A stretch of 64,000 nt of DNA from Lewinellaceae bacterium (GCA_020636375.1 JACJXZ010000011.1:248001-312000); one strand, 5' to 3'; shown: positions 43,997 through 56,002, numbered from the stretch's first letter. Notes: generated by a model from the letters alone, not told the origin. Numbers and translations are program-made.

Positions 43997-45877
43997 ATGA
44001 AGGAAAAACTAATCTATTTAACCGGAGTCTTCCTGCTGGCCCTGGCCGGCTGTGCTCCTGAAAATACTCAGACAGACGTGAATGAACAAACCACCGGACG
44101 CAAGATCGTCGTCTACCAGGTATTCACCCGCCTCTTCGGCAACACCAATACCGCCAACAAGCCCTGGGGCACCATCGAAGAGAACGGCGTGGGCAAGTTC
44201 AGCGACTTCACCGGCAAGGCCCTGGATTCCATCCGCGCCCTGGGCGTCACCCACATCTGGTACACCGGCGTACCCCACCACGCCGTCATCCGGGACTACA
44301 CTTCCTACGGCATCTCCAACGACGACCCCGACGTGGTCAAAGGCCGGGCCGGCTCGCCCTACGCGGTGAAGGATTATTATAATGTAAACCCCGACCTGGC
44401 GGAAGACCCCGCCCGGCGGCTGGAAGAATTCCAGGCCCTCCTCGAACGCACCCATCGCCACGGCCTGAAGGCGATCATCGACATTGTGCCCAACCACGTG
44501 GCGCGCCGCTACGAGGGGAAAAACAACCCGGAAGGGGTGGAGGACTTCGGCGCGAATGACGATACCTCCGTGGAATACCGGCGCGACAACAACTTCTACT
44601 ACATCCCCGGCGAGCCCTTCCGCGTGCCCGAGCCGCAGGGCGGCTACCAGCCCCTGGGCGGCGAACCTCACCCCCTGGCCGACGGCCGGTTCGACGAAAA
44701 CCCCGCCAGGTGGACCGGCAACGGCGCCCGCAAGGCACAACCCGATGCCAACGACTGGTACGAAACCGTGAAGGTCAACTACGGCGTGCGCCCGGACGGC
44801 ACGAAGGACTTCCCGGAACTGCCCGAAGGCTTCGGCCAGAAGGACTACAAAGCCCACTACGAATTCTGGCAGGACAAGGACGTGCCCGATTCCTGGACAA
44901 AATTCCGCGACATCGCCCTGTACTGGACGGCCATGGGCGTCGACGGCTTCCGCTTCGACATGGCGGAGATGGTGCCGGTGGAGTTCTGGAGCTTCATGAA
45001 CTCGGCGATCAAGATGAAAAACCCCGATGCCTTCCTGCTGGCGGAAATTTATACCCCTTCCATCTACCGCGACTACATCCGCCTCGGCAAGATGGACTAC
45101 CTCTACGACAAGGTAGAATTGTACGACACCCTCAAAAACATCATGCAGGGGTATGGCAGCACCGACCACCTCCTATCCATTCTGGCAGGCCAGGCTGGCA
45201 TCGAACACCAAATGCTGCACTTCCTGGAGAACCACGACGAGCAGCGCATCGCCAGCCCGCCCTTCGCCGGCGACGCCCGGAAGGGCCAGCCCGCCATGGT
45301 GGTTTCCGCCACCATCAGCACGTCTCCCACCATGATCTACTTCGGGCAGGAGGTTGGCGAGCCGGGCGCCGAAGAGCCGGGCTTTGGCGATCCCACCCGG
45401 ACTTCCATCTTCGACTACGTCGGCGTGCCCAGCCACCAGCGCTGGATGAACGGCGGCGCGTTCGACGGCGGGCAGTCTACCCCCGAAGAGAAGGCCTTGC
45501 GCGATTTCTACCGCCGCCTGCTCAACTTCACGATCAACAGCCCGGCCCTGATGGGGCAATGCCAGATTATACATGGCTACAACCGGGGGCAGGAGGGATA
45601 CGACCACCGGGTGTTCTCCTTTGTGCGGTGGTCGTGGCCGTCGAAGGAGGAAAAACTGATCATCGTGGCCAATTTCGATGCGGAAAAGGTCTATCAGTTT
45701 GAACTGCGGGTTCCCCCGGATATCATCACCATCTGGAGGCTGAAAGATGGAGAATATGAACTGGCGGAACGGCTGTACGGAAATAAAAAGGCCCGGCTGG
45801 AAGTGGCGGATGGCCGGGGCAAAGTGTCGATGGAGTTGGCGCCGCTGGAGTCGGTGATCTGGGAGGTGGGGCGTTAA
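43997..45877 (+). CDS. GH13 alpha-amylase family lipoprotein
   Basis: A 626-residue surface or periplasmic glycoside hydrolase with lipobox signal LIYLTGVFLLALAGC. The GH13 regions appear in order: IIDIVPNHV, the nucleophile Asp in GFRFDMAEM, the acid/base Glu in LLAEIY, and FLENHDEQR. An insert of about 100 residues between regions I and II (PGEPFRVPEPQGGYQP ...) and a C-terminal beta domain are present. It probably degrades starch or related glucans. There is no SusC/SusD pair here, so it is not in a standard utilisation locus. A fragmentary relative lies at 2207. Confidence 0.92.
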   Translation: MKEKLIYLTGVFLLALAGCAPENTQTDVNEQTTGRKIVVYQVFTRLFGNTNTANKPWGTIEENGVGKFSDFTGKALDSIRALGVTHIWYTGVPHHAVIRDYTSYGISNDDPDVVKGRAGSPYAVKDYYNVNPDLAEDPARRLEEFQALLERTHRHGLKAIIDIVPNHVARRYEGKNNPEGVEDFGANDDTSVEYRRDNNFYYIPGEPFRVPEPQGGYQPLGGEPHPLADGRFDENPARWTGNGARKAQPDANDWYETVKVNYGVRPDGTKDFPELPEGFGQKDYKAHYEFWQDKDVPDSWTKFRDIALYWTAMGVDGFRFDMAEMVPVEFWSFMNSAIKMKNPDAFLLAEIYTPSIYRDYIRLGKMDYLYDKVELYDTLKNIMQGYGSTDHLLSILAGQAGIEHQMLHFLENHDEQRIASPPFAGDARKGQPAMVVSATISTSPTMIYFGQEVGEPGAEEPGFGDPTRTSIFDYVGVPSHQRWMNGGAFDGGQSTPEEKALRDFYRRLLNFTINSPALMGQCQIIHGYNRGQEGYDHRVFSFVRWSWPSKEEKLIIVANFDAEKVYQFELRVPPDIITIWRLKDGEYELAERLYGNKKARLEVADGRGKVSMELAPLESVIWEVGR

Positions 45878-45927
45878 TTCTGCTCTGGTATTTAATGCCA
45901 ATACTTCACAGGGCCCTGCTCGTTAAG

Positions 45928-46084
45928 ACGTATCGTCGTACACGATCCAAGGCGCAGGGCTCCTGCCCTGCGTGCCATAAGAAACGCATCAAGGGCAGGA
46001 GCCCTTGGCCAAGGGCCGCGTACGAGCTGTAGCTCGTAGCGAGCAGTGGAACGTATCGTCGTACACGGTCTAAGGCGCAGGGCT
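45928..46084. repeat. Pair of 34-bp direct repeats flanking palindromes
   Basis: ACGTATCGTCGTACACG followed by (A/G)TC(C/T)AAGGCGCAGGGCT occurs at 45928-45961 and 46051-46084. Between them are CGCAGGGCTCCTGCCCTGCG and TACGAGCTGTAGCTCGTA, both self-complementary. The right copy overlaps the last codons of the SDR gene, so that gene's C-terminus is repeat-derived. Confidence 0.75.
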
Positions 46085-46837
46085 GGCGGCCGACCATCCG
46101 CCGTCCACCACCAGGCTCTGGCCGGTGACCTGCCGGGCATTGTCCGACAACAGAAAGAGGGCGGCGTGAGCGATGTCCGCAGGTGTCGATGTAGCACCGG
46201 TGGGGGTCAGGCGGTCCCAGGTTGCCTGGTAGTCCGGTTCCAGGCGCATCGTCCGTTCCGTCAGGGTAGCGCCGGGAGTGACGGCGTTGACGGTGATGCC
46301 GTGGGGCGCCAGCTCTACCCCCAGGCTTCTGACCAGCATTTCCAGGGCGGCCTTGGTCATGCCGTAGGCCGCCAGGTTGGGGTGTGCCTGGTGGCCGGTG
46401 ACGGAGGACATAAAAAGGATACGGCCGCCGGCACCCTGGCTGGCCATCTGCCGGGCGGCAGCCTGTGCCAGGAAAAAAGAGCCCTGCAGGTTGACGGAAA
46501 CGAGCCGCCGGAACTGCTCCGGCGCATAGTCCAGGAAGCTGCCGAAGGTGGTGATGCCGGCGTTGGCGACGGCAAAATCCAGGCGGCCGAACTCGCGGAC
46601 TGCGGTTTTGACCATCTGGCTAATGACGTCGAGGCTGCTGGAGTCGCCGGGCAAAGTCAGGCAGTTTCCACCCTGCAGGCGGATGCTTTCGGCTGCTTGG
46701 GCTGCCAGGCCCGCGTCGATATCGTTTAACAGGACGGATGCGCCGCTCAGGGCAAGCTGCCGGGCGATCTCGTAGCCGATGCCCGTTCCGGCGCCGGTGA
46801 TTACCGCTGTTTTATTGTGGAAAGAGTAAACCGCCAT
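46070..46837 (-). CDS. Short-chain dehydrogenase/reductase
   Basis: A 255-residue classical SDR. TGAGTGIG is the cofactor-binding loop, NAG the structural motif (VANAGITTFG), and Ser with YGMTK the catalytic triad region. The C-terminal DGGWSAASPAP replaces the usual DGG tail. Asp in LNDIDAGL after strand 2 favours NAD(H). The ATG at 46837 is preferred to TTG at 46849 because a TACCTTTG -7 element lies on this strand at 46844-46851, so the transcript would start near the ATG. The substrate is unknown. Confidence 0.9.
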   Translation of the reverse strand: MAVYSFHNKTAVITGAGTGIGYEIARQLALSGASVLLNDIDAGLAAQAAESIRLQGGNCLTLPGDSSSLDVISQMVKTAVREFGRLDFAVANAGITTFGSFLDYAPEQFRRLVSVNLQGSFFLAQAAARQMASQGAGGRILFMSSVTGHQAHPNLAAYGMTKAALEMLVRSLGVELAPHGITVNAVTPGATLTERTMRLEPDYQATWDRLTPTGATSTPADIAHAALFLLSDNARQVTGQSLVVDGGWSAASPAP

Positions 46838-46965
46838 TTTTTCAGCCAAAGGTAATCAATCTGTGAAGGTGACGACGTAACATGGCAATTGGGGGTGCCC
46901 AGGGTTTAGGCTACCCTTTTGACGTTGGACAACCGGCGTAGCTTCGTGCCCGTCTGCCCAGCCTC

Positions 46966-47781
46966 CTAAGGCGCATCCGGGTCGATGCCCATTTGGCGCA
47001 ATTTTTCCGCCAGTTGCCGGGAGCGGCGCTCAGCAGTTTCGGCTCTTTGCTTTTCTTTTTCCGCTCTTTGCTTCTCCTCTTCCGCTCTTTGCTTCTCCTC
47101 TTCCGCTCTTTGTTTCTCCTTCAGCGCCTCCGCCTGAGCTTTTTGCGTTTTTTTCATCTCTTCGTACAGCAGTTCCCGCTGCTTATTCAGCTTCAGGACA
47201 GCCTCCCGGTTGAACGCCAGCAGTTCCAGGTACGACAGGAAACGCTCGCCGTCCGGCCGGTACAACGTCAGGGCTTCTACTGTCCATTCGAAACGGATGC
47301 CCAGCAGCGGGCTGATCCACTGGCGGATTTCGGGAACAGCGGCAAGTTCCTCCCCTTCCCGGAGATAACCTTCCAGCTTGTTCTGGTGCGGGTCGTAGAT
47401 GTAGTATTCCTCCACGCCATAGCGCCGGTAAAACTCGAATTTTTTAGCCATTTCGCCGGCGCGGTTGCCGGGAGACAGGATTTCGAATACTACCTGGGGC
47501 GGAATATTGTCTTCCACCCATTGCATATAAGAACTGCGGTAACCCTTGTGCCGGCCAATGACGGCCATCACGTCGGGGGCCAACCGGATGTCCGGCCGGC
47601 CTTCTACCGGATACCAGAACAGGTCGCCGGCGACAAATACGTCATACCTGTCGGTAAAGCAGGCTTCCAGGCCCAGTTTGATCAGCACGATCCATTCGAA
47701 TTGGAGGGTGTTTTCGGCCATGGGTTCTCCGTCGGTGTCAGGATATATCAAATGCAGTTTATCTTTCGGTACGCTTTGCAT
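46966..47781 (-). CDS. Uma2 family (DUF820) nuclease-like protein with coiled-coil tail
   Basis: A 271-residue protein. Residues 20-185 show the Uma2 restriction-endonuclease-like fold: RLAPDVMAVIG (Asp), VVFEILSPGNRAGEMAKKFE (E..SP...K) and YRRYGVEEYYIYDP. The C-terminal third is a coiled coil made of EKQRAEE heptads, encoded by 21-bp DNA repeats at about 47053-47121. The family is hugely expanded in cyanobacteria and some Bacteroidota, and its role is unknown. The ATG at 47781 fits the family; an upstream start at 47928 would add 49 unconserved residues. Confidence 0.85.
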   Translation of the reverse strand: MQSVPKDKLHLIYPDTDGEPMAENTLQFEWIVLIKLGLEACFTDRYDVFVAGDLFWYPVEGRPDIRLAPDVMAVIGRHKGYRSSYMQWVEDNIPPQVVFEILSPGNRAGEMAKKFEFYRRYGVEEYYIYDPHQNKLEGYLREGEELAAVPEIRQWISPLLGIRFEWTVEALTLYRPDGERFLSYLELLAFNREAVLKLNKQRELLYEEMKKTQKAQAEALKEKQRAEEEKQRAEEEKQRAEKEKQRAETAERRSRQLAEKLRQMGIDPDAP

Positions 47782-47949
47782 AAGCTTGGTCGTGGTTATA
47801 AAATAACGGCTGCTTCCAAAGATAAGAAATTCCGGGGATAGATGCTTTATAGTTCTGTGGCAATGGGAGGGTAGCCGGGGTTTATGATGTGTAGTTTTGC
47901 CTGAATGCGCCCCGTCCAAAAATATCATAGATTGCAGCTACACTGGGTT

Positions 47950-49476
47950 TTACTCTTCTTTGATCACCACCACCGCCTTTTCCAGCAGTTCATCCCTGCC
48001 TTGCCGGATGCCCTCAGGGGTGGGTTCCGTATAAATGTCCGGTTTGATGCCAACGAGGTGGTGGGGCGAGCCGTCGTGCTGCAGCACCAGCATGCCGGTG
48101 AAGGAAATGCTGTATCCGCCGGGCGCGCGGAAGCCATTGCCGTTGCCGTTGGCGCCGGCCGTCGGCGTGCCGATGATGGTTCCCAGGCCGTAGTGCCTGA
48201 CGATGGCCAGCAGGCTCTCGGAATAACTCATGGCGCTGCCGTCGTTGAGAAAAGCAACTTTCCCTTTGATCCGGGGCTTTTCCGGCGGGAGGTTCCAGCG
48301 GGTGGTTTCGTAGGTAATAGGTTCTTCCCGGTCCGGATAATACACGATGGGGGTCTTGAAATAAGCCGATTCTGCCGGCTCATCGATGAGGTGGCAGAGG
48401 AACTGTTTGTGGATTTTCGGATAGCCTCTCAGGTCGAAGACGACGCCTTTGGCGCGGGCCAGCTCTTCGAGGCGGCCTTCGAATTGCTCCTTTGACAACC
48501 GCTCCAGGTTGCAGTAGTAATAGCCTTCTTCTATTTCATAGAAAGCTTCGCGGCATATTTCCTTCAGGATTTTCAGCGCCCAGTACCACAACCTTTTGGT
48601 TTGGACGGCCAACTCCTCCTTCCCGCGCCGGATTTTCAGGCGGCAGAGCGGTTCGCTGTCCTTGCCCCACAACGACCACCATTGAAGCGCCTTCGCCCGC
48701 TTCCACTGCGGGCTGCCGGAGATGAGGGCCATTGCGCTGTCCAGTTGCTGCCGGGCATCCTGGCCGTCCACCTCCAGGATGACGTCTCCCGGTTTGACCT
48801 CTTCTGCCCGGGAATAGGTAGCCACGATTTTGTCTTCCACCAGGGTGGTCAGGAAATACGGATACAGGGTGTCCGGATTGGCCGGGTGGTTCAGCCCGGC
48901 GTGGCCGTCCTGTAGTTTTTCCAGCAAACGCGCCAGGATTTCCATGCCGCCCAGGGTGCCGGCGCCGGTAGTAATGGCGGCCGCGAGGGATTCCCGCAGC
49001 GCTGCTTCCCAGCCTGCCCGCATTGCGTCCTGATAGGGGTAGAAATGCCGGAGTATGTTCCAGGCATAAATGACGGCCGCCAGGCGGGTATCGGCCCGAT
49101 CGGCCCGGTTTTGCTCCGGTTCGATGGCGGACAGCGCGGCCTGCAGGGCTTCGAATTGCGGCGGGAAAGAACCCGGCGGCGCTGCAGGCAGGTACAGCAC
49201 CAGCGGGATATGGCAGCGGATGCCCATCCCGATGTCTTTTTCCAAAATGCGCTTATCAGGCGTGCCAATCGAAAAAGCGCGTTGCCGTTTAAAGCTTTCC
49301 CGCCCGATGCGCACCGACTCGTAGCGGCTGCGCGAGGACAGGCCGACGCCCCGGTGGACGAAGTAAGCCTCCACAGTGCCTGGTTGCCACTCGACGGCCT
49401 GAGAGCCGGCCGTTTCCGCCCCGATGGACATTGTGAGCGCCAGGGGCTGGAAAACCCGGCGCAGGGCTGCTGTCAA
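47950..49476 (-). CDS. S41 family peptidase, front-truncated
   Basis: Homology to tail-specific-type proteases covers a leading helical segment (RLAAVIYAWNILRHFYPY), the domain with LLEKLQDGHAGLNHP, a PDZ-like part (VKPGDVILEVDGQDA), and the catalytic block GKVAFLNDGSAMSYSESLLA, where Ser lies in SYSES. The frame opens at about 49500 without an ATG; only TTG at 49476 could start it, and no signal peptide remains. Family members carry an N-terminal domain of 100 residues or more. The break falls at the edge of the 10-bp minisatellite, which suggests repeat-linked deletion. It may be a pseudogene. Confidence 0.75.
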   Translation of the reverse strand: MTAALRRVFQPLALTMSIGAETAGSQAVEWQPGTVEAYFVHRGVGLSSRSRYESVRIGRESFKRQRAFSIGTPDKRILEKDIGMGIRCHIPLVLYLPAAPPGSFPPQFEALQAALSAIEPEQNRADRADTRLAAVIYAWNILRHFYPYQDAMRAGWEAALRESLAAAITTGAGTLGGMEILARLLEKLQDGHAGLNHPANPDTLYPYFLTTLVEDKIVATYSRAEEVKPGDVILEVDGQDARQQLDSAMALISGSPQWKRAKALQWWSLWGKDSEPLCRLKIRRGKEELAVQTKRLWYWALKILKEICREAFYEIEEGYYYCNLERLSKEQFEGRLEELARAKGVVFDLRGYPKIHKQFLCHLIDEPAESAYFKTPIVYYPDREEPITYETTRWNLPPEKPRIKGKVAFLNDGSAMSYSESLLAIVRHYGLGTIIGTPTAGANGNGNGFRAPGGYSISFTGMLVLQHDGSPHHLVGIKPDIYTEPTPEGIRQGRDELLEKAVVVIKEE

Positions 49477-49504
49477 CTCCGCCCGCCCCTGGCAGTGGCA
49501 TCAA

Positions 49505-49655
49505 GATGGCGGTCATTTCCATTGTATTTCCACTGCATCTCCATCGTATTTCCACCGCATTTCCACCGCATCTCCACTACATTTCCACCGCATCTCCACT
49601 GCATTTCCACTACATCTCCACTGCATCTCCACCGTATCTCCACCGCATTTCTATA
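49505..49655 (-). repeat. 10-bp minisatellite, about 14-15 units
   Basis: On the minus strand the unit is GTGGAAATGC with variants GTGGAGATGC and GTGGAAATAC; on the plus strand it reads as GCATTTCCAC. It begins at the stop of the NmrA-type gene (49656) and ends at the broken front of the S41 gene. It is the same family as the array at 33222-33357. Confidence 0.9.
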
Positions 49656-50588
49656 CTATTTCTCCATCTCCCCCTTCACCACCTCCTTCACCCCTTCCTC
49701 ATAAGGCGTAATGTCAAAATCGCTGAACTGCTGTTCGAACTTGCTGCTGTCGAAGAAGTAATCCCGGTCGTACTGGTAGGCCATTTCCGCCAGTTCCCGC
49801 ATGATGGGCACGAACAGGCCGATGAGCCGGACCAGCCAGGTAGGCAGGGCCTGGTAGCGGGGTTTCATGTTCAGTTCGCGGGCGAACAAGTCGATCCACT
49901 GTTTGCCGGTGAGTTGCTCGTGGCTGGTTGGCAGGTGCCAGGATTGGTTGTAGGCGTCCGGGGTGTTGCCAAGCAGGGCAGTGGCCCGGCCGGCATCCGG
50001 GGTATAGGTGAAAGAATGGTTCTTGTCGAGGCGGGCGAACCACTGCCCTTTCTTGCCCTGGAGCATATTTTTCAGCGCCATTTCTTGCAGGACGCTGGAT
50101 TGCACCCCTGGCCCGTAAAAGTCGGCGGCGCGGGCGATGAGGGCCGTCAGGTTGCCGGCCTCCACTTCGTCCATGATCATATGGACGAGCTGTTCCCGGA
50201 TGCGGCCCTTTTTGCTCACCGGGCGGAAGGGGGTCTCTTCCGTCATCTGGCCCATATAGGCCGGGTCGTACATGTAGACGTTGTCGAAGAACACCAGCCG
50301 GGCGCCGTGGGTTTTGCAGGCGCCGATCACGTTGCGCATAAGGGTGGGCCAGTGCCGGCGCCATGCCTTGATGTCATAAGGCAGGCCCACGATGAGGTAA
50401 GCGACCTCCGAGCCTTCCACCGCCTGGTCAACCTGCTCGGGGATCGTCAGGTCGGCGGCCAGGAGCTGGTCCGTTTCGTTAACCTTCTCCGGGTGGCGGC
50501 TGACGAGGCGGATGTCATCAGTGTATGCTTTCAGTGCTTTGGCCAGCGGGCCTCCGATAGCGCCGCCGGCACCTAAAATGGTCTGCAT
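49656..50588 (-). CDS. NAD-dependent epimerase/NmrA-like protein
   Basis: A 310-residue extended-SDR protein. GAGGAIGGPLAKAL is the N-terminal dinucleotide-binding loop, LAADLTIPEQVDQAVEGSEV the second strand region, and YDPAYMGQM with a Lys three to four residues beyond an expected Tyr is a degenerate active-site segment. ARAADFYGPGVQSS is typical of the NAD(P)H-binding or sugar-nucleotide group. The C-terminus (VVKGEMEK) abuts the minisatellite. It is probably a redox sensor or sugar-modifying enzyme. Confidence 0.82.
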   Translation of the reverse strand: MQTILGAGGAIGGPLAKALKAYTDDIRLVSRHPEKVNETDQLLAADLTIPEQVDQAVEGSEVAYLIVGLPYDIKAWRRHWPTLMRNVIGACKTHGARLVFFDNVYMYDPAYMGQMTEETPFRPVSKKGRIREQLVHMIMDEVEAGNLTALIARAADFYGPGVQSSVLQEMALKNMLQGKKGQWFARLDKNHSFTYTPDAGRATALLGNTPDAYNQSWHLPTSHEQLTGKQWIDLFARELNMKPRYQALPTWLVRLIGLFVPIMRELAEMAYQYDRDYFFDSSKFEQQFSDFDITPYEEGVKEVVKGEMEK

Positions 50589-50592
50589 CTGT

Positions 50593-50979
50593 TCAGTTTT
50601 TCAGTTCGTTAATGCTTTGTATGTCTTTTTTGAAACGTTCGGTCAGGTCGTGTACGAAACCTTCGATCACCCCCTTTTCGTTGCGGTCGATGCCGGCACT
50701 GGCGCGGGCTACTTCCTCCAGGATTTCGATGAGGAACTGGTACTCGGGATCCGGCCCGTTCTCCCGGCAGCGGTCGATGATCTTGAGGTACAGGTCTTCC
50801 GGGTCGTTCCGGTGGGTGCGCTCGTAGTCGAACGACCACTTGATCTGGCGGGCCCGGGGGTGGCCCTTCAGGATTTTCTCCAGGGATTCTACCTCTTCGG
50901 GCTGAATGAGGCCGTCGGCTTTGGCGACCAGGTAGAGCAGCTCGCCGAAGGCGTCGTAAATTCTCTCTTTTGGCGTCAT
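50593..50979 (-). CDS. TerB-like helical protein
   Basis: A 128-residue protein. YDAFGELLYLVAKADGLIQP with EEVESLEKIL is the TerB-type (tellurite resistance) pattern of acidic helices that bind metal. The second half, EVARASAGIDRNEKGVIEGF, repeats it. The ATG at 50979 is chosen because residues after it match the family. It starts the leftward pair with the NmrA-type gene four bases downstream, so they are likely co-transcribed. Tellurite resistance should not be assumed. Confidence 0.7.
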   Translation of the reverse strand: MTPKERIYDAFGELLYLVAKADGLIQPEEVESLEKILKGHPRARQIKWSFDYERTHRNDPEDLYLKIIDRCRENGPDPEYQFLIEILEEVARASAGIDRNEKGVIEGFVHDLTERFKKDIQSINELKN

Positions 50980-51469
50980 TGTGGCTCGGGTTTTGAGATC
51001 GGCTTTGGTGCCGCAGGTCAATATAAGAAATAATGAGGAAATGGGAAGCTTGCCCGGCCGGTCCGGACAGCTGACTGGAGAGGACGGGGTGGAAGGCGGA
51101 AGCGACCGAAGGGAGTCCCGTACCGACGAAGGAGGTCGGGATGGGATGCTTTGATGCACTTACGATAAATGCCGGCGAGAGGGGCCTGTCGGCAAAAATT
51201 GTTATAAAATTATTTCTACGCAAAATATTTTATTATTTTTAGCCGTCTTTTCCAAACCTGCTATGAGTTAACCAGGCCCGCTTCGGGCCGCCTGCCCGGC
51301 TTCTGTCCTTTATCCCGTAAGGGAAACAAACACTGTTCACCGTTTTTAAGCAACACTTAGGTCTTGTGGCGTCCCTCAGGGACAGGTTATATTGTTTCCG
51401 TGAGACTTAATCTAGGAGGGGCTAATAATTAGCCGGACACAATTATTTTACTGATAAATAATTATCGAA
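50980..51469. other. Intergenic region upstream of the M43 protease
   Basis: The DNA changes from GC-rich (to about 51190) to AT-rich (TATTTTATTATTTTTAGCC near 51228). A hairpin GTCCCTCAGGGAC lies at 51371-51383. No ORF with coding features is visible. Confidence 0.5.
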
Positions 51470-51622
51470 GTTGCTCGCTACGGCCTGCAGTATGTGAGCG
51501 CTATCTGGAGTGCGGACCTCCAGGTCCGCGTCAATGAAACCAGATTAGGCTCCTTGTCTGCGCGGTCCTGGAGGGCCGCGCTCCGGACTAAACACATACC
51601 GGCCGCAGGCCGTAACGAGCAT
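51470..51622. repeat. Large palindromic intergenic element
   Basis: Outer arms GCTCGCTACGGCCTGC and TATGTG (51473-51498) pair with CACATA and GCAGGCCGTAACGAGC (51595-51620). Inner GGAGTGCGGACC and GGTCCGCG pair with CGCGGTCC and GGCCGCGCTCC. The inner motif is shared with the convergent-gene palindrome at 12971-13063, which suggests a dispersed REP-like family. Confidence 0.7.
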
Positions 51623-51696
51623 TCCTGTTTTTTATCAACCTAAATATATCCATCTACATAAAACCAGATTATCAAACACCCTCAATTTTGACTTTC

Positions 51697-54618
<2,922 letters not shown>

Positions 54619-54638
54619 ACCGGCGCTCTGCAAAAAAA

Positions 54639-54682
54639 GGAACGGCAAGGCAGCATCCGGCTGCTTTGCCATTCTTTTTTTT
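54639..54682 (+). terminator. Intrinsic terminator of the M43 protease gene
   Basis: GGCAAGGCAGC pairs with GCTGCTTTGCC around ATCCG, followed by ATTCTTTTTTTT. The stem starts about 25 bp after the stop codon. Confidence 0.85.
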
Positions 54683-54797
54683 AGGTAGCCAGCCGTAATG
54701 AAAGGAAATAAAGCAGGCTATAGCAGCCCTCATCTCCTGCCCGGCTGCCACCGGGATGAAGAACAGCAAGCAGGCTGTTCTCCATTCCGGTAAACGC

Positions 54798-55157
54798 TTA
54801 CCCTGCCGGGTAGAAAAACTGCTCGCGGACGATCTTGCCGCCGTTCACTTCGTAGACGCAAATCTCGGTCATGGCTTCCCGCTTTCCCCTCTGCTTGTCG
54901 GTGGCGTCCATGTACATGGTCACGGCGAAGTGGTTGCCCCCCACGAGAGGGTCGGAGACTTTCATGTCGTGTACTTCCATCGTGTTGGCGAAGTACTCGC
55001 TCTTGCCTTTGACGGCCTCCAGCCCTTTGGCTTCCCGGGGCTCCCCGGCGGCCTCGACGCTGACGATGTCGTCGTGGTACAATTCTTCAATGGCTTGTTG
55101 GTTCTGGCCTTTGCGGCAAAGATTTACCAGTCGGTCGGCGATTTCCTGAGTAGTCAT
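54798..55157 (-). CDS. SnoaL/NTF2-like protein
   Basis: A 119-residue protein. The NTF2 fold is shown by EIADRLVNLCRKGQNQQAIE, LYHDDIVSVEAAGEPREAKG and the closing strand NGGKIVREQFFYPAG. It is convergent with the M43 gene, with the terminator between. Ligand and activity are unknown. It is cytoplasmic (no signal). Confidence 0.8.
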   Translation of the reverse strand: MTTQEIADRLVNLCRKGQNQQAIEELYHDDIVSVEAAGEPREAKGLEAVKGKSEYFANTMEVHDMKVSDPLVGGNHFAVTMYMDATDKQRGKREAMTEICVYEVNGGKIVREQFFYPAG

Positions 55158-55279
55158 AAAACAAAGGATTTAAGGGTTAAAAAGTGTAAATTGACGGCGG
55201 CAAAGCTACGGAGAAACAAATAAAAAACAAACTATTTGTTTAATATTTATTGTTTTATTTGTCCGGAAAACTGCATAAA

Positions 55280-55768
55280 ATGAAACCGGAAACCTTGTTC
55301 AAATACCTGCTTCCCCTTCTTGGTTTTCTGCTCTTTGGCAGTTGCGGCCGCCCGGCGCCTTCCGGAGCGGAGGCTGCCCCCGGGCGGGAGAGCCTGCACC
55401 AGGCCCTCGACGCCTTCAACGCCGCCTATGCCCGCGCCGACGTCGCCGCCCTGGATAAAATGCTGGTCGCGGGTTATCTCCACACGAATGGCGCCAACCC
55501 GCCTTTAGGCAAAGACAGCTGGCTGAACTACGTATCGGGCCGCCGGAAAGCGCTCGATGCCGGGGATCTGGTCATCGACAGCTATACCTTGCTGGACCTT
55601 CAGGTGCGGCTTCACGGCCGGGCCGCTGCTGTGGCCGGCAAGGTGCGCATCAGCGGGCTGGACGAGGACGGCCCTTTCGAGAACGAGTTTCGGGTGACCC
55701 AGCTGTGGGTTTATGAAGATGCCGGCGGCTGGAAGCGGGCGGCGTTTCACGATGGGGTCGTGAAATGA
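55280..55768 (+). CDS. NTF2-like (DUF4440) lipoprotein
   Basis: A 162-residue protein. The ATG at 55280 gives LFKYLLPLLGFLLFGSC, a lipobox with Cys near residue 18. The mature part has the DUF4440 pattern: LDAFNAAYARADVAALDKML, YLHTNGANPPLGKDSWLNYV and VTQLWVYEDAGGWKRAAFHD. The family may catalyse or bind small molecules. It is divergent from the SnoaL-like gene at 55157 across an AT-rich 120-bp gap. Confidence 0.8.
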   Translation: MKPETLFKYLLPLLGFLLFGSCGRPAPSGAEAAPGRESLHQALDAFNAAYARADVAALDKMLVAGYLHTNGANPPLGKDSWLNYVSGRRKALDAGDLVIDSYTLLDLQVRLHGRAAAVAGKVRISGLDEDGPFENEFRVTQLWVYEDAGGWKRAAFHDGVVK

Positions 55769-56002
55769 ATGGGGTTTCATCGTTTCAACCCCTGTACCCC
55801 ATAGGGCGTGATTCCTTTTTGTACCCCTTGCTCGGTTTTAGGCCCGTCCGTCCGGCCGGGTAAATCTTAGGCTGTAGGTTTTAGGGGGGCAATCCCAGCC
55901 TAATCGGGCACTCAACAGGTGCCTAACGCCCAAAACCTAATGCCTAAATCCTCCCAACACCGGAGGGGGCACAATTTAGCATCGCACCCTACCCCATACG
56001 CC

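Noticed and set aside
46903..47884. Degenerate ends of the 102-bp palindromic element on both sides of the Uma2 gene (GGCTACCC ... GTTGGACA and GGGTAGCC)
   Set aside because: Only short, interrupted matches are seen; not enough to claim a transposon-borne gene.
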